A stretch of DNA of 60,125 nt from Pygmaiobacter massiliensis (GTDB lineage Bacteria; Bacillota; Clostridia; Oscillospirales; Ruminococcaceae): assembly GCA_022778585.1 (NCBI GenBank), contig JALFTI010000005.1, positions 1 through 60,125 on the forward strand. Reading direction: 5' to 3'. Each line of letters starts with the position of its first letter. Position 1 is the stretch's first letter. The notes beneath the pieces are model-generated. The model saw only the letters and a list, made by a program, of their open reading frames with translations, ran no database searches and had not been told where the DNA came from. A program made the position numbers and the translations under genes. Below, piece after piece: positions 47,960 to 57,279 of this stretch.

Positions 47960-48859
47960 TTACGGGAAACGGAACCCAACCTGCTCGAAATATCGGCGGG
48001 GAAATTCCATGCGGCAGGTTTTGGCGGGGTCCACCATCTGGCAGATCCGCACATCTCCCACCAGGCTTAAAAGAGAACCGGCGGTGTGTTCATCCAGCCC
48101 GGCAGTGTCGCTTAAAAGCTGGTGCATAGCCATAACAGCGTCGTTGGCGGCTTGGTCCAGTGTGGGGGCCGAAGCAATCGCTATAGCTTTTTCGGGGGTT
48201 AAAAGAAATGGGGTGGGCAGCGGCGACCATTTAATGACCTGAATCCGCACCGTTACGCGGCCGGCAATCTCCGCACCGCATACGGCAACCTCACCATCTC
48301 CCATAACGGCATGCAGATCTCCCATGGCAAGCAAGGCACCTGGAACATAAACCGGCAGGTACAGTACTGTACCTGCGCCGATTTGGTTGCAATCCATATT
48401 GCCGCCATGGGCGCCCGGGGTACCGGTGGGAACAGCCTCGCCTGCCGGTGCGGTGCCAATTACCCCAATCATTGGCCGAACGGGTACAGACCAAAAACCG
48501 CTCAGGGTCAGCCGGCCGTTTTCTACCGGTAAAAGGCGTGTTGCTTCATCAGTAAGTGCTGCACCGGTTACTCCTTCTCCCGGTGCGTCCGCCATAACAC
48601 CCCGGTCAGCAATTTCAATGGAAAGAATTTCTACCTTCAATTGGTCGCCGGGCATGGCCCCTTCCACATACAATGGGCCGGTGGCTGGGTTAATGGCAGC
48701 CCAGTCGATGGCGCCCATCTTTTGGCTTTCGTCGGTCAGCTGGCCGCCAAAACAGTCTTCTGTTTCAAACACGACAAGTTCCCCTGGCTGAACTTTGGCA
48801 GCAGGGGGATTTTTTTCGTCCATAGCATAGACAGCATGGTCTCGGGTGATGGTCAGCAT
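47960..48859 (-). CDS. acetamidase/formamidase
   Basis: 299 aa. FmdA/AmdA family: VVFETEDCFGGQ near residue 30, AMPGDQLKVEI, the GxPGAHGGNMDCNQIGAGT metal-site segment and GDLHAVMGDGEVAVCGAEI. Hydrolyses short amides to the acid and ammonia. Cytoplasmic; full length. Preceded by AGGAGGG. Single-gene unit with the shared terminator. Confidence 0.92.
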   Translation of the reverse strand: MLTITRDHAVYAMDEKNPPAAKVQPGELVVFETEDCFGGQLTDESQKMGAIDWAAINPATGPLYVEGAMPGDQLKVEILSIEIADRGVMADAPGEGVTGAALTDEATRLLPVENGRLTLSGFWSVPVRPMIGVIGTAPAGEAVPTGTPGAHGGNMDCNQIGAGTVLYLPVYVPGALLAMGDLHAVMGDGEVAVCGAEIAGRVTVRIQVIKWSPLPTPFLLTPEKAIAIASAPTLDQAANDAVMAMHQLLSDTAGLDEHTAGSLLSLVGDVRICQMVDPAKTCRMEFPRRYFEQVGFRFP

Positions 48860-49219
48860 GGCGAACCCTCCTTTTTAGAACGGTGGCTGCCCACTTTTTT
48901 TGCAATAAACCGGCAGCCAGAATATGAACCACAGTACCATTACTATACCTGTTTTATAAGCCTAAAGCAAGATTTAGGCAAAAAACAGGCGTTTTGTTTT
49001 GGCTGCGCTGTTTTCATAGCAAATGCCCATCCAGAATCGGCAAACTTTTACCGAAAATGAGGCTGGAACAAACCAACCGGTTCCGTTGTTGCATAAATGA
49101 AACGGCCAAAACAAAAAAGTACAAAACGCATTTTTAGCAGGGGCCAAAATTTTGCTAAGCTTTTTGGGTTTCGTTACAGGTTTGCAGTCAGCCTTGCTGA
49201 AAGCAAACAGAAAAACTGT
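48860..49219. other. intergenic stretch upstream of the amidase
   Basis: 360 bases with no gene recognised; must contain the amidase promoter and the end of the cobalamin operon. Confidence 0.5.
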
Positions 49220-50383
49220 TTAAACTTTCCGTTTCAAAATACTTTTGGCCTGCTCGGCGTTGGCAGGCCATTCAAAAAGTACGCTAATCCCCTGCTTTTT
49301 TGCTTGTTCTAACAGGTTTTGGTTCGCTTCGTTCAATGGTCCAAACTGACGGCAGCAACATACCAAAACCTGACAGCCTGAAAGCAGCTGCTGGGCACGG
49401 TGCAAAGCTTCGCGGCCTATGGGATAAAAGGCCTTTTCTGTTACCAATGCGCAGGAAAGGGCTTTAGCAACCGGAAGTTCCAGGTCGTTTTCCCCCAAAA
49501 CACCGGCGGCAAAGGGAATTCCCTGCCGCTGCAATCTGCGGTAGATGGGAATGCCGCTTCCGGCACCCCCTACAACAAACACCTGTGCCGGGCCGCTGGA
49601 TGCTTCCAGCTCAACACATCCAAACAGGCTGTTGTAGCTGCCGCGTTCCAATTGGTAAAGCGATGCAATGTAATCTTGTGTAAAAACCTCTTCGGGACTG
49701 CCATATCGGTCTGGCCTGCCATCGGCTGTAATGCACAATACCCGGTCAGAAATTTTTTGTGCTAAGTCCAGTTCGTGCAAGCTCATTACGACTGCCAGCT
49801 TTTGTTCCTCTACCAGCTGTTTTAATATAAAAAGCAGTTCCAATTTGTGGCGAATATCCAAAAAAGAAGTGGGCTCGTCTAACACCAATACCTGTGGCTG
49901 CTGGCAGATGGCACGCGCCAGTAAAATTCGCTGGCGCTGTCCGTCGCTGATTCGGTTAAAGTCCCGGCCGGACAGATCAGAAGCACCCACTAGTTCCAGC
50001 GCCCGGTCCACCTGAAGCCAGTCCTCTTTGCTCAGAATACCAAGCCGGCCGGTATACGGGTAGCGGCCGGCGCTTACAACCTCCCGGCAGCTGGTAAGTT
50101 CGGTGCGCAGCCGCCCGGTTAACAAAACCGAAAGGCGTTTTGCAGCCTGCTGCTCGGTCAGGCTAAAAAGCTGTTCTCCGGCAAGCCATACCGTTCCTCG
50201 AACCGGTAAAAGCTGCCGTGCAATGGTCTTCAAAAGGGTGGATTTTCCGGCTCCGTTGGGGCCGATTAAGGTGAGAATCTGCCCGGGCAATGCTTCAAAA
50301 CTTACCGGTTCGGTTACCGGGCGGCCAGCATACCCGGCAGCCAGGTTTTGGGATAAAAGAATTTGGTTTTCGCTGTTTTTCAC
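49220..50383 (-). CDS. btuD: cobalamin/Fe-siderophore ABC transporter ATPase with C-terminal extension
   Basis: 387 aa. FecE/BtuD ATPase in residues 1-255: Walker A GPNGAGKSTLLKT, signature ISDGQRQRILLARA, Walker B VLVLDEPTSFLD, switch MSLHELDLA. Residues ~265-387 add a Rossmann-like domain (VFVVGGAGSGIPIYRRLQRQG) known from corrinoid importers of Firmicutes. Begins with GTG overlapping the permease stop by 4 nt. Last gene of the riboswitch-controlled operon. Confidence 0.88.
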   Translation of the reverse strand: MKNSENQILLSQNLAAGYAGRPVTEPVSFEALPGQILTLIGPNGAGKSTLLKTIARQLLPVRGTVWLAGEQLFSLTEQQAAKRLSVLLTGRLRTELTSCREVVSAGRYPYTGRLGILSKEDWLQVDRALELVGASDLSGRDFNRISDGQRQRILLARAICQQPQVLVLDEPTSFLDIRHKLELLFILKQLVEEQKLAVVMSLHELDLAQKISDRVLCITADGRPDRYGSPEEVFTQDYIASLYQLERGSYNSLFGCVELEASSGPAQVFVVGGAGSGIPIYRRLQRQGIPFAAGVLGENDLELPVAKALSCALVTEKAFYPIGREALHRAQQLLSGCQVLVCCCRQFGPLNEANQNLLEQAKKQGISVLFEWPANAEQAKSILKRKV

Positions 50384-51414
50384 ACAGCCTCACCCCCATT
50401 TCGGTTGGCTTGGCGCCGCAGCATAATCCATATAACCACCGGCGCGCCAAACACTGCGGTAACCGAGCCTATGGAAAGCTCGGTAGGAGCAAATAAGGTG
50501 CGGGCAATCAGGTCACATGCAAGGCAGAAAGCGGCGCCGCCCAAAAAGCAGGCCGGCAGAATGCAAAGAGGTTTGGCTGTTTTGAACAGACTTTTAACCA
50601 GGTGGGGTACGGCTATACCCACAAACGAAACGGGGCCGGCAAACGCAGTAACACAGGCTGAAAGCAAGCTCGAAAAAAGCACCAGCTGCAGCCGGAACAA
50701 ACGAATATGAACCCCCACACTGGCGGCATAGCTTTCCCCCAACTGATAGGCAGACATAGGCTTTGCAAGAAAGATAGTACAAAATAGGGATACTCCTGTT
50801 ACTGCCGATAAAACCGCTAAATTCTGCCAGCTTATGCCGGAAAAGCTGCCCATTGACCAGTTATGCAGATTTACAATATTGGAATCATCAGCAAAGGTGA
50901 CCAGAATATCGGTAATAGCGGAACAGATATAGCCCACCATAACGCCCGCTACCACCAAAAGAGACATTTTTTTTACCCGACCGGATACCGCCAAAATGAA
51001 CCCCATTACCACAAGAGAACCGATAAAAGCTGCTGCAATTAAAGCGGCGGAACCCAAAACAAGACCGCGGGACAAAGCTCCGATCATAACCAGGGCAACC
51101 ACTAGTTTGGCTCCGGAAGAGATTCCCAGTACAAATGGGCCTGCAATGGGATTTTGAAAGAAGGTTTGGAGCAAAAAACCCGATACGGAAAGTGCGCCTC
51201 CCAAAACCAAAGCAGCCAAGGCACGCGGAAGGCGAATGTTCCAAATAATTTGAGAGGCGGTGTCACTTCCTGCCCCTTGTACCAAAATATTTAGCACCTG
51301 GCCGACGGAAACATCAACACTGCCCTGCAAAACATTAGCAGCTGTAAGCAGTGCAGTAAGCAGAATAAGCGCGGCAAAGCAGATTGCTTGTCGCAGTACA
51401 GAGCGGTGGTTCAT
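50380..51414 (-). CDS. btuC: cobalamin/Fe-siderophore ABC permease (FecCD/BtuC family)
   Basis: 344 aa, about nine or ten membrane segments. FecCD marks: RLPRALAALVLGGALSVSGFLLQTFFQNPIAGPFVLGISSGAK, GPVSFVGIAVPHLVKSLF and APTELSIGSVTAVFGAPVVIWIML. Start at ATG 51414 with AAAGGA upstream. Overlaps the ATPase gene by 4 nt. Confidence 0.93.
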   Translation of the reverse strand: MNHRSVLRQAICFAALILLTALLTAANVLQGSVDVSVGQVLNILVQGAGSDTASQIIWNIRLPRALAALVLGGALSVSGFLLQTFFQNPIAGPFVLGISSGAKLVVALVMIGALSRGLVLGSAALIAAAFIGSLVVMGFILAVSGRVKKMSLLVVAGVMVGYICSAITDILVTFADDSNIVNLHNWSMGSFSGISWQNLAVLSAVTGVSLFCTIFLAKPMSAYQLGESYAASVGVHIRLFRLQLVLFSSLLSACVTAFAGPVSFVGIAVPHLVKSLFKTAKPLCILPACFLGGAAFCLACDLIARTLFAPTELSIGSVTAVFGAPVVIWIMLRRQANRNGGEAV

Positions 51415-51480
51415 AGATGGGGGTCCTTTCCAAACCAACAAAAGGCTAATAAAACAAAACGCTTTTTATTTTGTGAAAAT

Positions 51481-51501
51481 GCCCCGGCAAAGGGCCGGGG
51501 C
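51481..51501 (-). other. intercistronic stem-loop
   Basis: 8-bp stem GCCCCGGC / GCCGGGGC with a 5-nt loop in the 270-nt gap between the binding protein and the permease, with only ATTTT after it on the minus strand. Probably tunes binding-protein versus permease levels. Confidence 0.55.
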
Positions 51502-51683
51502 AAACATAAAAAATGAAACGGGCAAAAGCAGCATCCTTTTTAACAGGCTGGCTTGGTGCGGCTTTTCACCCAACATCAAACTTTATAGGCACAAAGCACC
51601 TGGTAAAAAACAAAAAGAAACTTTTAATCGGTTTATTGGGCTGGCACCAAAAACAATTGTTCGCGCTGTTCAGCAAAATCGCG

Positions 51684-52823
51684 CTACTGCAGCCGGTAGA
51701 GGTAATGAAGCTGATCCACATCATCTGCCTGGCCGGTTACAATGGCATGGATATCCTCTACGAGGTCGCATATTCCCGTTGTCTGCTGAAACACATTATG
51801 ACCGGTACACCACACATTTCCGGTTTGTACAGCCTTAAATTCCTGCATTAGTTCGCTTTTTTCCAAAAGATCAGAAAGAGTCTGCATCTCGCCGTCAATG
51901 GCGCTGTTGTAGATGAGGTAATCTGCATCTCTAGCAGCGGCAAAGAAGGCTTCCATCTGCATATTCATGGTGGAAAGGGCATTGTCTGCCCCTTGCAGGT
52001 TATCCGGCAGGTAGTGCCCGCCCGCCAGCTCAATCATGCGGCATACATAGTCCTGCGGCTTTCTCACCGTTACCGATCCGTTGGAACCAATATAGAAGAA
52101 AGCTACGGTTCCACCGTCAGCCGGTTCAGAGCAGATTTGCGAAAGGCGTTCGGCCTGGCTGGAAAAGAATGCTTCTGCCTCTTCGTATTTGCCGCATAAA
52201 AGCCCATAAAGCTTAATCCATTCCATTCGGCCAAGAGGATCCTTCTCATAGCTGGAACGCTCTACCATAACCGGTATTCCCAAACTTTCCAGCTGTTCCT
52301 TGGTTTCCGGGCTGTGGTAAATCATGGTGGATTCAATGGCCAGATTACACCCCTGCGACAAAACCAATTCGTAATCCGGGGCACTGTATTTGCCGGCATA
52401 AAGTAAACTTCCGTCATCCAACGCTTCCAAAACTTCCTCAATGGCCCAGTTGGACGGAGTTGTGCTGGTGAAACGAATGCGGGAAAGCTCATCTAATTGG
52501 CGAAACAGATCCATAGCACTGGAAGCTGCCAAATAAATGTTTTCCACCGGCTGTTGGATAACCGTGATTTCTGCCGGCAATCCGTCCGGGGCATTTTCCC
52601 CTTCCGGCACCAGCAGGTATTGGTCAGTATCTGCAATGGTAATCAGGCTGAAGCCGTCCTCATAATAGTCCACCGAAAATTGGGTGGCATGGGAAAGTTC
52701 CATACTGCCGCAGGCAGTTTGTTGTGCCCAGGTTTTAGAGGAAGTTTCACCGGCACAGCCGGTAAACAGCAGGGTAAATGCCATAGCCGATACGGCTAAC
52801 AATTGTTTGCTGTACTTTTTCAT
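51684..52823 (-). CDS. btuF: cobalamin/Fe-siderophore ABC substrate-binding lipoprotein (BtuF-like)
   Basis: 379 aa. Lipobox LLFTGC (Cys about residue 23). Periplasmic-binding class III layout: ENIYLAASSAMDLFRQLDEL, YELVLSQGCNLAIESTMIYHSPETKEQLESLGIPVMVERSSYEKDPLGRMEW and AARDADYLIYNSAIDGEM. Its start overlaps the stop of the tandem-domain lipoprotein gene by 4 nt. Partner of the BtuC/D-like genes. Confidence 0.9.
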   Translation of the reverse strand: MKKYSKQLLAVSAMAFTLLFTGCAGETSSKTWAQQTACGSMELSHATQFSVDYYEDGFSLITIADTDQYLLVPEGENAPDGLPAEITVIQQPVENIYLAASSAMDLFRQLDELSRIRFTSTTPSNWAIEEVLEALDDGSLLYAGKYSAPDYELVLSQGCNLAIESTMIYHSPETKEQLESLGIPVMVERSSYEKDPLGRMEWIKLYGLLCGKYEEAEAFFSSQAERLSQICSEPADGGTVAFFYIGSNGSVTVRKPQDYVCRMIELAGGHYLPDNLQGADNALSTMNMQMEAFFAAARDADYLIYNSAIDGEMQTLSDLLEKSELMQEFKAVQTGNVWCTGHNVFQQTTGICDLVEDIHAIVTGQADDVDQLHYLYRLQ

Positions 52824-53719
52824 ACGGCAGGCTGAATGGTGGCCGAGTCGAATATCAAGGTATATTCGATCTCGTGGGGAACACTCATAGCTATGGTATC
52901 AGCTACGACGGGTATTTCAGAGTCAAACCATAAAACAGGAATGATAAAACTGGAATTTCCCTCTTGGTCGGACAGTTCATACCGCTCACCACCCACTAAC
53001 ATGTAGTCGTAGTTGGGGCTGCTCCAGTCAAGCTGTACGGTGTACAAACCATTCTTTATGGTAAGCATGGCAGGAGAATCCACACTGGAGCGCCCGCTGC
53101 CCCCCGAAAGGGATACCTCTACCGTGTAGCTGCCGTCAGCAAGGTTAAGGCTTTCGCAGCTGGTGCCCTGCGGCTGTGCAAAAGCTTCGGCAGGCAAAGA
53201 AGAGGAAGAGAACACCAGGGTTCTGTCATACCATTGTTCTTTGTTTTTGCTGAAAGCGGCACAGTTCAGCTCACTGTCCAGCGCCTGTACCGGGAAGGTA
53301 AAGGTATGCAGTCCGTCAGAAGTTTCTTCAAACGGAATATAAGTATCTTGGCTGGCATTGGCGGCTTCTTCGCCGGTACCAGGGTAGATGTATAAATACC
53401 CTGTTCCGCTCATGGTCATTACGGCGGTCATCTGGCCGTCTGCCACTGTAAGCTGGCATTCCAGAACATGGAACATGGAGGAGCTGGAAGAGACATCAAT
53501 CGCATAAGTGCCATCCAAAATACTATCGCCCGTAATGGGGGCCTTGCTTTCTGCAGCCTGGCAGGAAGAATCTACAGCATTACTTTCGCTGGAAGTACTG
53601 GGCTGGGAAGAAACCGCCGTGCTGGAAGCAGATAAAGCAGAATTTGCCGTGTTGGAACAGCCGGCCAATGCTGTGCAGACAAAAAGTGCACAGAAAATCA
53701 GAGAAAAAATTCGTTTCAT
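52820..53719 (-). CDS. lipoprotein with two similar beta-rich domains, possible corrin/haem or metal binding
   Basis: 299 aa from ATG 53719 (GGAGG upstream). Lipobox ALAGC, a Ser/Ala linker to residue 65, then two related ~105-residue domains, each beginning DGxYxxxVS and ending near a Leu-Val-Phe or Leu-Ile-Phe strand. The second has WSSPNYDYMLVGG. They resemble NEAT-like or iron-transport-associated domains, but I cannot confirm this by eye. Lies between the chelatase and the binding protein in the cobalamin operon, overlapping the latter by 4 nt. Confidence 0.7.
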   Translation of the reverse strand: MKRIFSLIFCALFVCTALAGCSNTANSALSASSTAVSSQPSTSSESNAVDSSCQAAESKAPITGDSILDGTYAIDVSSSSSMFHVLECQLTVADGQMTAVMTMSGTGYLYIYPGTGEEAANASQDTYIPFEETSDGLHTFTFPVQALDSELNCAAFSKNKEQWYDRTLVFSSSSLPAEAFAQPQGTSCESLNLADGSYTVEVSLSGGSGRSSVDSPAMLTIKNGLYTVQLDWSSPNYDYMLVGGERYELSDQEGNSSFIIPVLWFDSEIPVVADTIAMSVPHEIEYTLIFDSATIQPAV

Positions 53720-53813
53720 AAAAATCCTCCACACAGAATAAAAAATGCATTTGGTTGTTCATTTTGGGTTTAAAATGGTTCTTAACCCTTTGTAGTGTAA
53801 AATAAGAAATCCA

Positions 53814-54776
53814 TTATGTAAGCTGGGAAAAAGCTGTCTGGGCATGTGCAACATACATTTGCTGTACTTCTTTCAGCTCCCCTAAGCCGACCATTACACA
53901 TTCCACCTGGTAGCCGGCAGCTTCAAACTGGCTTTTCCAGCTGTCTGGGTCGTCACCGGCCATGTCGTTTGTGGCATGGTCTCCGGCAACCACCATAAGC
54001 GGCTGCAAAACAATGTGGTTGTATGCTGGGCTTTTTTGTATACAGGCTAATACATCTTCAAAACAGGGGTCAGCTTCTACGGTACCTACATAACAGTTAT
54101 CGTAGCCCAATTCAATAAACTGCTGCTGCAGTTGGGTGTATACCTGGTTGGATTCTGCCTCGGTGCCATGCCCCATAAAGCAGATAGCAGTATTGGGGTC
54201 ATGGTACACAGCAGTAGAATTGTAAAGTGCTTGAGCCAATGTGGAAAAATCTTGCTCATCGGTTAAAAGAGGGGTGCCCACAGCAAGTTCTTCAAAAGAA
54301 TCAGCATACCGTGCCAAAGTGTCTAATAATTCCTCATATTCCAGCCCTGCCATTAAATGGGTGGGCTGTACCACCAGCTTTTTCACCTGGTTATTGACTG
54401 CCCGGTCCAGGGCTTTTTCTATATTGTCAATCTCTATTTGGTCTCGCTCGGCCAACCTGTTAATAATGGTTTCGCTGGTAAAAGCACGGCGGACCGACGC
54501 TTCTGGAAATGCATTTTCCATGGCCTTTTCAATAGCGCCGATGGTTTTTATGCGGCTGGTATTGTAGCTGGTGCCGAAACTTACGACCAAAAGCTCGGTC
54601 GATCCAATATCATCCTGGTTTAAAGGATTATCAGACAGAGAGAGGTCTTGGTTTTCCGGCTGAAAGGAAGAAGACTGTGGAAGGGAGGATGCTTGGGAAG
54701 AGGCAGAGCCGGCACAGCCTGCCATACAAGCCGCTGTTAGGGTTAATGCGGTAAAAACTGCAAAAAACCGTTTCAT
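53814..54776 (-). CDS. cbiK: surface-anchored sirohydrochlorin cobaltochelatase-like lipoprotein (CbiK)
   Basis: 320 aa from ATG 54776 (AGGAGGG upstream). Lipobox AACMAGC, Ser/Gln-rich linker, then a complete CbiK domain: LLVVSFGTSYNTSR, RRAFTS, VVQPTHLMAGLEYEE, FMGHGTEAESNQVY (metal His) and LQPLMVVAGDHATNDMAGDD (second His). Cytoplasmic CbiK inserts cobalt into sirohydrochlorin; an exported form is known in Desulfovibrio. Here it is lipid-anchored and first in a corrinoid uptake operon. It may handle external tetrapyrroles. Confidence 0.9.
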   Translation of the reverse strand: MKRFFAVFTALTLTAACMAGCAGSASSQASSLPQSSSFQPENQDLSLSDNPLNQDDIGSTELLVVSFGTSYNTSRIKTIGAIEKAMENAFPEASVRRAFTSETIINRLAERDQIEIDNIEKALDRAVNNQVKKLVVQPTHLMAGLEYEELLDTLARYADSFEELAVGTPLLTDEQDFSTLAQALYNSTAVYHDPNTAICFMGHGTEAESNQVYTQLQQQFIELGYDNCYVGTVEADPCFEDVLACIQKSPAYNHIVLQPLMVVAGDHATNDMAGDDPDSWKSQFEAAGYQVECVMVGLGELKEVQQMYVAHAQTAFSQLT

Positions 54777-54940
54777 AAAGCCCTCCTGGTTAAAAGTGTT
54801 CTTACATAAACTGCCGGTACTTTTATTTATTTCCAGACCAACGAAAAGCGTTAAGCGGCTATAAAAACTTTGTGCACCAGGTATGGCATTTTTCATGCCC
54901 TTTTGCCAGTCCCTTACAAGCAGGCTTTTAGCAAAAGACA

Positions 54941-54969
54941 AAAAAACCCTTTGCCAAGCGAGCAAAGGG
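54941..54969 (-). terminator. riboswitch-controlled terminator
   Basis: On the minus strand CCCTTTGC...GCAAAGGG followed by T6, 80 nt after the aptamer. A competing stem CCAGGCGCTT / AAGCGCCTGG (54979-54999) lies between. Probably stops transcription when cobalamin is bound. Confidence 0.8.
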
Positions 54970-55048
54970 CAACAGAACCAGGCGCTTTAAGCGCCTGGTA
55001 CGGTACGACCAAGAACTCGTGATCCGGAACTTTATGTTCCTGTACCAA

Positions 55049-55229
55049 CAAACGGCAGGTTTCCTGGCTTAAGGATCTACACAAATGGCACAACCTTCCC
55101 GGCAAAAGCCAGTGGCGCCGCAACTGCGGCCATGCCATTTGTTCCCCTATTACAGTGACGAGATCGCACAGGATTTTCACCTGTTTCCCTTTTAACCACC
55201 CAGCCAACATAGACGGGTGGCACCGTTTG
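55049..55229 (-). promoter_or_regulatory. cobalamin riboswitch
   Basis: On the minus strand, all the conserved B12-box parts are present in order: P1 CAAACGG/CCGTTTG, GGTTAAAAGGGAA, GGTGAAAATCC, CTGTAATAGGGGA, GGGAAGG and the B12 box GCCAGGAAACCTGCC (55054-55068). It controls the cbiK-btuFCD operon. Confidence 0.95.
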
Positions 55230-55470
55230 CTTTTATGCAGTTTTAAAAAGCGGTTTTAAATCCGCTATATGCTGCATTATAGCATGGCCGCAGGTTGAAT
55301 GCAACCAGTTTGAAAATAGTCTGCAGCTAAAAAATAGATACTTGTAAAGGCTTTTGAAAAAGCGAAAGCCTCAAATTTCCCAAACCTGTTTTTGGTTTGT
55401 AATAGACAGAAAAATGGCTGGAACGAGTAAATCCATTACGGGTTTTGTTGTTGAAAATCAAAAATTTGTT

Positions 55471-55505
55471 AAAAAAGCAGGCCGGTTTAAAACCGGCCTG
55501 CTTTT
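55471..55505 (-). terminator. terminator of the NSS symporter gene
   Basis: AAAAAAGCAGGCCGGTTT / AAACCGGCCTGCTTTT palindrome, 49 nt after the stop. Confidence 0.9.
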
Positions 55506-55553
55506 AAAAACAGTTTACCTTGTAATATGATATATTCCAAATTTTAGGAAAGG

Positions 55554-56906
55554 TCAAATCAACCCTTGAACCAAAATTACCAAAATCAACACGGGCAATA
55601 CAAATTGGAAATACCGTTTGAAAATACGGGGCATGTGTACCCCTTGGCCTTTGTTGGCTTCAGCTAAATATTTATCAAAGCCCCAGCCCCAGCGAGAGGT
55701 ACAGAACAACAGATAAACCAGCGAACCCAAAGGCAAAAGCAGGTTGCTCACCAGGAAGTCCTCGCTATCCAGCACATCCCGACCGCCGATCAGGCGCAGG
55801 TCGCTCCAAATGTTGTAGCCTAATACACAGGGCAGGCTTGCGAACAGCAAAAACAAGCAATTGATAATAGTGGCCTTTTTGCGGCTCCAGCCGAAGTTAT
55901 CAATGCAGCTGGAAAGAAGGTTCTCAAACACAGCGAGCACGGTGGTAAAGCTGGCAAAGGTCATAAACAGGAAGAACAAAGTGCCCCAAATTTGCCCACC
56001 AGGCATATTAATAAATACCTGAGGCAGGGTGATGAAGATCAAAGAAGGGCCGGAATCCGGCTGAATGCCAAAAGAGAAGCAGGCCGGGAAAATAATAAGA
56101 CCAGAGGTAATAGCCACAAAGGTATCCAACCCGCAGATCCGAACCGCTTCGCCGGTAAGAGTGTGTTCATCACTCATATAACTGCCGAAAATTTCCATAG
56201 CAGCAATGCCCAGGCTAAGGGTAAAGAAGGATTGGTTCATGGCTGCAGTGATAACCTTGCCCAGCCCCACATCACTGGCATGGGAAAAATCGGGCAGCAG
56301 ATAAAACTTAAGCCCTTCGCTGGAACCGGGCAGCAAAATGCTGTTTACGGTCAGAACGACAATCAACAGTAAAAGCGCGCCCATCATGTATTTGGTAATT
56401 CGCTCAAGGCCGCTCTGTAAGCCCAAGCTGCAGATCAAAAAACCAGCCAGAACCGTGACGGCCATCCAACCGGCCATTTCGCCAGGCGAAGCCAGCATGG
56501 CGGCAAACACATCAGCAGTTTGGCTGCCAGCAACACCTTCAAAGCCGCCAGTTAAAAATTTAAAAAAGTAGCCCATCATCCATCCGGAAACGGTGGTGTA
56601 ATACATCATAAGCAGGTAGCAGCCTGCCAGGCAGAACCAGCCGTGAATATGCCAACGGCTGCCCGGTTTTTCCAAAGTTTTGTAGGCTTTTACAGCGCTT
56701 TTGCGGCTGGCACGGCCCACAGCTAACTCCATGGTTAAAACCGGAACACCCATAATGAGCAAAAATAAAAGATAGAACAGCACAAATACGCCGCCGCCGT
56801 TTTGTCCCGCTACATAGGGGAACTTCCACACATTGCCAATGCCGATGGCACAGCCGGCACTGACCAGCAAAAAGCCAAGCCGACTGCCGAAAGTCTCGCG
56901 TTTCAT
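55554..56906 (-). CDS. sodium-dependent amino-acid/neurotransmitter symporter (NSS/SNF family)
   Basis: 450 aa, 11-12 membrane segments. Starts MKRETFGSRLGFLLVSAGCAIGIGNVWKFPYVAGQNGGG, the NSS TM1 signature with the unwound GxGNxWxFP sodium and substrate site. Also MNQSFFTLSLGIAAMEIFGSYM. LeuT-like bacterial members move amino acids with Na+. ATG 56906 follows GGAGGA. Stands alone. Confidence 0.93.
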   Translation of the reverse strand: MKRETFGSRLGFLLVSAGCAIGIGNVWKFPYVAGQNGGGVFVLFYLLFLLIMGVPVLTMELAVGRASRKSAVKAYKTLEKPGSRWHIHGWFCLAGCYLLMMYYTTVSGWMMGYFFKFLTGGFEGVAGSQTADVFAAMLASPGEMAGWMAVTVLAGFLICSLGLQSGLERITKYMMGALLLLIVVLTVNSILLPGSSEGLKFYLLPDFSHASDVGLGKVITAAMNQSFFTLSLGIAAMEIFGSYMSDEHTLTGEAVRICGLDTFVAITSGLIIFPACFSFGIQPDSGPSLIFITLPQVFINMPGGQIWGTLFFLFMTFASFTTVLAVFENLLSSCIDNFGWSRKKATIINCLFLLFASLPCVLGYNIWSDLRLIGGRDVLDSEDFLVSNLLLPLGSLVYLLFCTSRWGWGFDKYLAEANKGQGVHMPRIFKRYFQFVLPVLILVILVQGLI

Positions 56907-57101
56907 TTTATTCCTCCCGCGTCCGTTTAAAACGGACAAAATCTTGCTGGCCGTATAAGCGGCCTTTTCACAGACCTTTTTATGGTAGCGGATTGCAGTG
57001 ATATAGTCAAGGCCAGCGGCTTAAATTGGAGCTGTTTCTTTAAAAATATTTGGTTTTTTCATGTTTTCGGAAGAAAGAAAAAAGGCAGCGTTTTAAAAAT
57101 A

Positions 57102-57138
57102 CAAAAGCCGGAAGGCATTTTAATGCCACCGGCTTTTG
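57102..57138 (-). terminator. terminator of the DUF4317 gene
   Basis: AAAAGCCGG ... GGCAT/ATGCC ... CCGGCTTTT nested stem. The remainder of 56907-57279 holds nothing else recognised. Confidence 0.8.
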
Positions 57139-57279
57139 GGAAGGTTTTGGCTGCTGTTTTATTCTGTGGTGCAGATTTCTAAGGGGGCCTTTTTAAAAAA
57201 CTGCCTGGAAGTTACAATAAAGTTAAAGCCTGTTTTGGGAAAACGAAAAGTTAAACAAAGTGCCAGATAGAACAACCCT

